Shown piece by piece: positions 60,129-64,000 of a stretch of 64,000 bases of DNA (its first letter is position 1; every line of letters begins with the position of its first letter). The translations under genes and the position numbers were made by a program. Where the stretch lies: NCBI RefSeq assembly GCF_030362815.1, contig NZ_JAUCGR010000003.1, positions 310,001 to 374,000 on the forward strand, written 5' to 3'. The notes beneath the pieces were generated by a model. The model did no database searches. It worked only from the letters and a program-made list of their open reading frames with translations, and was not told the DNA's origin. The stretch comes from Cellulomonas edaphi (GTDB taxonomy: Bacteria > Actinomycetota > Actinomycetes > Actinomycetales > Cellulomonadaceae).

Positions 60129-62109
60129 GTGACCGACACGACCCCCGGTGGACTGGAGAACCTGCTCTCCGAGGACCGCCGCTTCCCCCCTTCGTCCGAG
60201 TTCGCCGCCCAGGCCAACGTCCACCGCGACGCGTACGCGTGGGCCGACGCGGACCGGCCGGCCTTCTGGGCCGAGCAGGCGCGCGACCTGCTCGACTGGA
60301 CCACGCCGTTCCACGAGGTGCTCGACTGGTCGGGTGCTCCCGTGGCGCGCTGGTTCGCCGACGGCCGGCTCAACGCCGCCTACAACGCGGTCGACAGGCA
60401 CGTGGAGGCGGGCCGCGGCGATCGCGTCGCCCTGCACTTCGAGGGCGAGGGCGGTGACACCCGCACGATCACCTACGCCGACCTGCAGCGCGAGGTCTCG
60501 AAGGCGGCCAACGCGCTCGCGGCACTCGGCGTCGAGACGGGCGACCGGGTCGCGATCTACCTGCCGCTGATCCCCGAGGCCGTGTTCACGATGCTGGCGT
60601 GCGCCCGCATCGGAGCCCCGCACTCGGTCGTCTTCGGCGGGTTCTCCGCCGAGGCGCTGTACTCGCGCATCGTCGACGCCGAGGCCAAGCTCGTCGTCAC
60701 GGCCGACGGCGGCTTCCGGCGCGGCGCGGCGTCCGCGCTCAAGCCGGCCGTCGACGAGGCCCTGGCCAAGGGCGAGTCGCCGGTCGAGCACGTCCTCGTG
60801 GTGCGCCGCACCGGCCAGGACGTGGCGTGGACCGAGGGCCGCGACGTCTGGTGGTCGGACACGGTCGACACCGCCTCCGACGAGCACACGCCGGTGGCCG
60901 TCGATGCGGAGCACCCGCTGTTCATCCTCTACACCTCGGGCACGACGGGGAAGCCGAAGGGCATCTTCCACACCACGGGCGGCTACCTGACACAGGCGGC
61001 GTACACCCACAAGGCGGTCTTCGACCTCAAGGCCGAGACCGACGTCTACTGGTGCACGGCCGACATCGGGTGGATCACCGGCCACACGTACGTCGTGTAC
61101 GGACCGCTCGTGAACGGGGCGACCCAGGTCATCTACGAGGGGACGCCGGACACGCCGCACCGCGGGCGCTGGTGGGAGATCATCGAGAAGTACAAGGTCT
61201 CCATCCTCTACACCGCGCCGACGGCCATCCGCACCTGCATGAAGTGGGGCGAGGAGATCCCCTCGAAGTTCGACCTGTCCTCGCTGCGCGTCCTCGGCTC
61301 GGTGGGCGAGCCCATCAATCCCGAGGCCTGGGTCTGGTACCGCCGGGTCATCGGCGGCGACCGCACCCCGATCGTCGACACGTGGTGGCAGACCGAGACG
61401 GGCGCGATCATGATCAGCCCGCTGCCGGGCGTCACCACCACCAAGCCCGGCTCGGCCCAGGTGCCGCTGCCCGGCATCGCGGCGACCGTGGTCGACGACG
61501 ACGCGCACCCGGTGCCGGACGGCTCCGGCGGCTACCTCGTGGTCACCGAGCCGTGGCCGTCCATGCTGCGCGGCATCTGGGGCGACCAGGAGCGTTACGC
61601 GGACACCTACTGGTCGCGGTTCAAGGACCTGTACTTCGCGGGCGACGGCGCCAAGAAGGACGACGACGGCGACATCTGGCTGCTGGGCCGCGTGGACGAC
61701 GTCATGAACGTCTCTGGCCACCGCCTGTCCACCACCGAGATCGAGTCGGCGCTCGTGTCCCACCCGTGGGTCGCCGAGGCCGCCGTGGTCGGCGCCACCG
61801 ACGAGACCACCGGCCAGGCCGTCGTCGCGTTCGTGATCCTGCGCGGTGACGCGGGCGGCGGGGAGCAGTCGGCCGACGAGGTGCAGACCACCTTGCGCAA
61901 CCACGTCGCCAAGGAGATCGGGCCGATTGCCAAGCCACGCCAGATCCTCGTGGTCGCCGAGCTGCCCAAGACCCGGTCCGGCAAGATCATGCGCCGCCTG
62001 CTGCGCGACGTCGCCGAGCACCGCCAGGTGGGCGACGCCACGACGCTGGCCGACGCGTCGGTGATGGACCTGATCGCGCAGGGACTGTCCGCCCCCGGCG
62101 CCAAGCAGG

Positions 62110-62117
<8 letters not shown>
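60129..62117 (+). CDS. acs: Acetyl-CoA synthetase
   Basis: A 662-residue AMP-forming ligase that activates acetate to acetyl-CoA. P-loop-like YTSGTTGKPKG, the A5 region WWQTETGAIMISPLPG and the C-terminal acetylation site RSGKIMRRLLRD are intact. The Lys in that last motif is the target of reversible acetylation that AcuC/SrtN-type deacetylases undo in other bacteria; an AcuC-like gene is at 6721-7899. GTG start at 60129 with AGGAGG at 60119-60124. The 3' end is the first copy of a 91-bp tandem repeat. Confidence 0.96.
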
Positions 62118-63529
<1,412 letters not shown>

Positions 63530-63535
63530 CGCGCG

Positions 63536-64000
63536 TCACGGCAGCAGGGCACGCAGCCTGCTGACCGCCTCTCGGCCCGCGCGGTTGGCGCCGATCGTCG
63601 ACGCGCTGGGGCCGTAGCCCACCAGCTGGATCCGGGGGTCGCCCACGACCGTGGTGCCGTCCATGACGATCCCGCCGCCCGGCCCACGCAGGTGCAACGG
63701 CGCCAGATGGTCGAGCGCGGCGCGGAAGCCCGTGCACCACAGCAGCGTCGTCGCCTCCACGGCCGCAGGCCCGGTGGCCCAGCCCGGCTCGGTGGGCTCG
63801 CGGTCCCATTCGACGCCGGTCGTCGTGATGCGGCTGAACATCGGACGCGGCACCAGCACGCCGGCCTCGATCCCCGCGCGGTAGGCGGGCGTGAGCGGCA
63901 GACCGGTCACGCTCACGACGCTCTGGGGCGGCAGCCCCGCGCGGGTGCGTTCCTCCACGAGGGCGACCGCGGCCCGGCCCACCTCGGGGGCGAACTCCTC
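63536..64000 (-). CDS. FAD-dependent oxidoreductase (N-terminus beyond window)
   Basis: The last 154 residues are visible; the start lies beyond position 64000. The segment TLLWCTGFRAALDHL and the ending VGDPRIQLVGYGPSASTIGA with NRAGREAV fit the second half of flavin monooxygenase-like or bacillithiol-type NAD(P)/FAD oxidoreductases. The N-terminal dinucleotide motifs are not in view, so the function is left open. Convergent with serC across 6 bp. Confidence 0.8.
   Translation of the reverse strand, partial: EEFAPEVGRAAVALVEERTRAGLPPQSVVSVTGLPLTPAYRAGIEAGVLVPRPMFSRITTTGVEWDREPTEPGWATGPAAVEATTLLWCTGFRAALDHLAPLHLRGPGGGIVMDGTTVVGDPRIQLVGYGPSASTIGANRAGREAVSRLRALLP

Overview
The window is about 73% G+C and reads as a stretch of actinobacterial chromosome, most likely from the order Micrococcales near Cellulomonas (an inference from content, not a database match). 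Support comes from the 32-residue ribosomal protein bS22, a mycothiol-type arsenate reductase, the Rv3654c-Rv3661-like Tad pilus block, many GTG starts, many GTGA/ATGA-coupled genes, and many genes whose start codon sits 6-7 nt after a -10 hexamer (leaderless transcription). Rex, an oxygen-sensitive NrdD/NrdG pair with NrdR-like boxes and a formate/nitrite-type channel suggest a facultative anaerobe. No rRNA, tRNA, IS element, prophage or CRISPR array was seen.

Layout. 1-1026: end of a cytochrome c biogenesis-type cluster (TlpA lipoprotein, histidine phosphatase). 1067-4952: MarR/YceI divergent pair, Rex, glutaredoxin-like protein, HAD-IB phosphatase, GNAT. 4976-10105: exported GH114 glycosidase, bS22 and a small HTH protein, AcuC-like deacetylase, TrkH/TrkA potassium uptake. 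10183-14893: YtfQRT-YjfF-type sugar ABC importer. 15135-17294: two-component system. 17498-23770: araB-araD-araA operon, an epoxide hydrolase-like gene and a LacI regulator. The importer and the ara operon carry near-identical LacI operators inside matching promoters, so they look like one L-arabinose regulon. 23776-24612: proC.

24737-31336 is the most unusual part: one operon with two periplasmic-adaptor-like proteins around a single MacB-type ATPase/permease pair, plus a DUF5666-like lipoprotein. One adaptor is 772 residues long with a large insert, and three of the products share Gly/Phe/Pro-rich tails. 31427-38878: methyltransferase, small acidic ORF, LLM flavoprotein, proton-pumping pyrophosphatase, and an ECF sigma factor with a membrane partner. 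38862-43812: nrdD-nrdG and pxpA-pxpB-pxpC. 43859-48560: ArsC-like protein, MrfA/YprA-like helicase, YchJ, aldonolactone oxidase-like flavoprotein. 48754-53350: Tad-type pilus operon. 53574-64000: second HAD-IB phosphatase, a structured intergenic stretch, degenerate Fic protein, malic enzyme, old-yellow-enzyme homologue, FNT channel, membrane protein, acetyl-CoA synthetase followed by a 91-bp tandem repeat, serC, and a truncated FAD oxidoreductase.

Genes are tightly packed and no intergenic gap exceeds about 300 bp. Several convergent or operon-end junctions hold perfect GC-rich inverted repeats that probably act as terminators.
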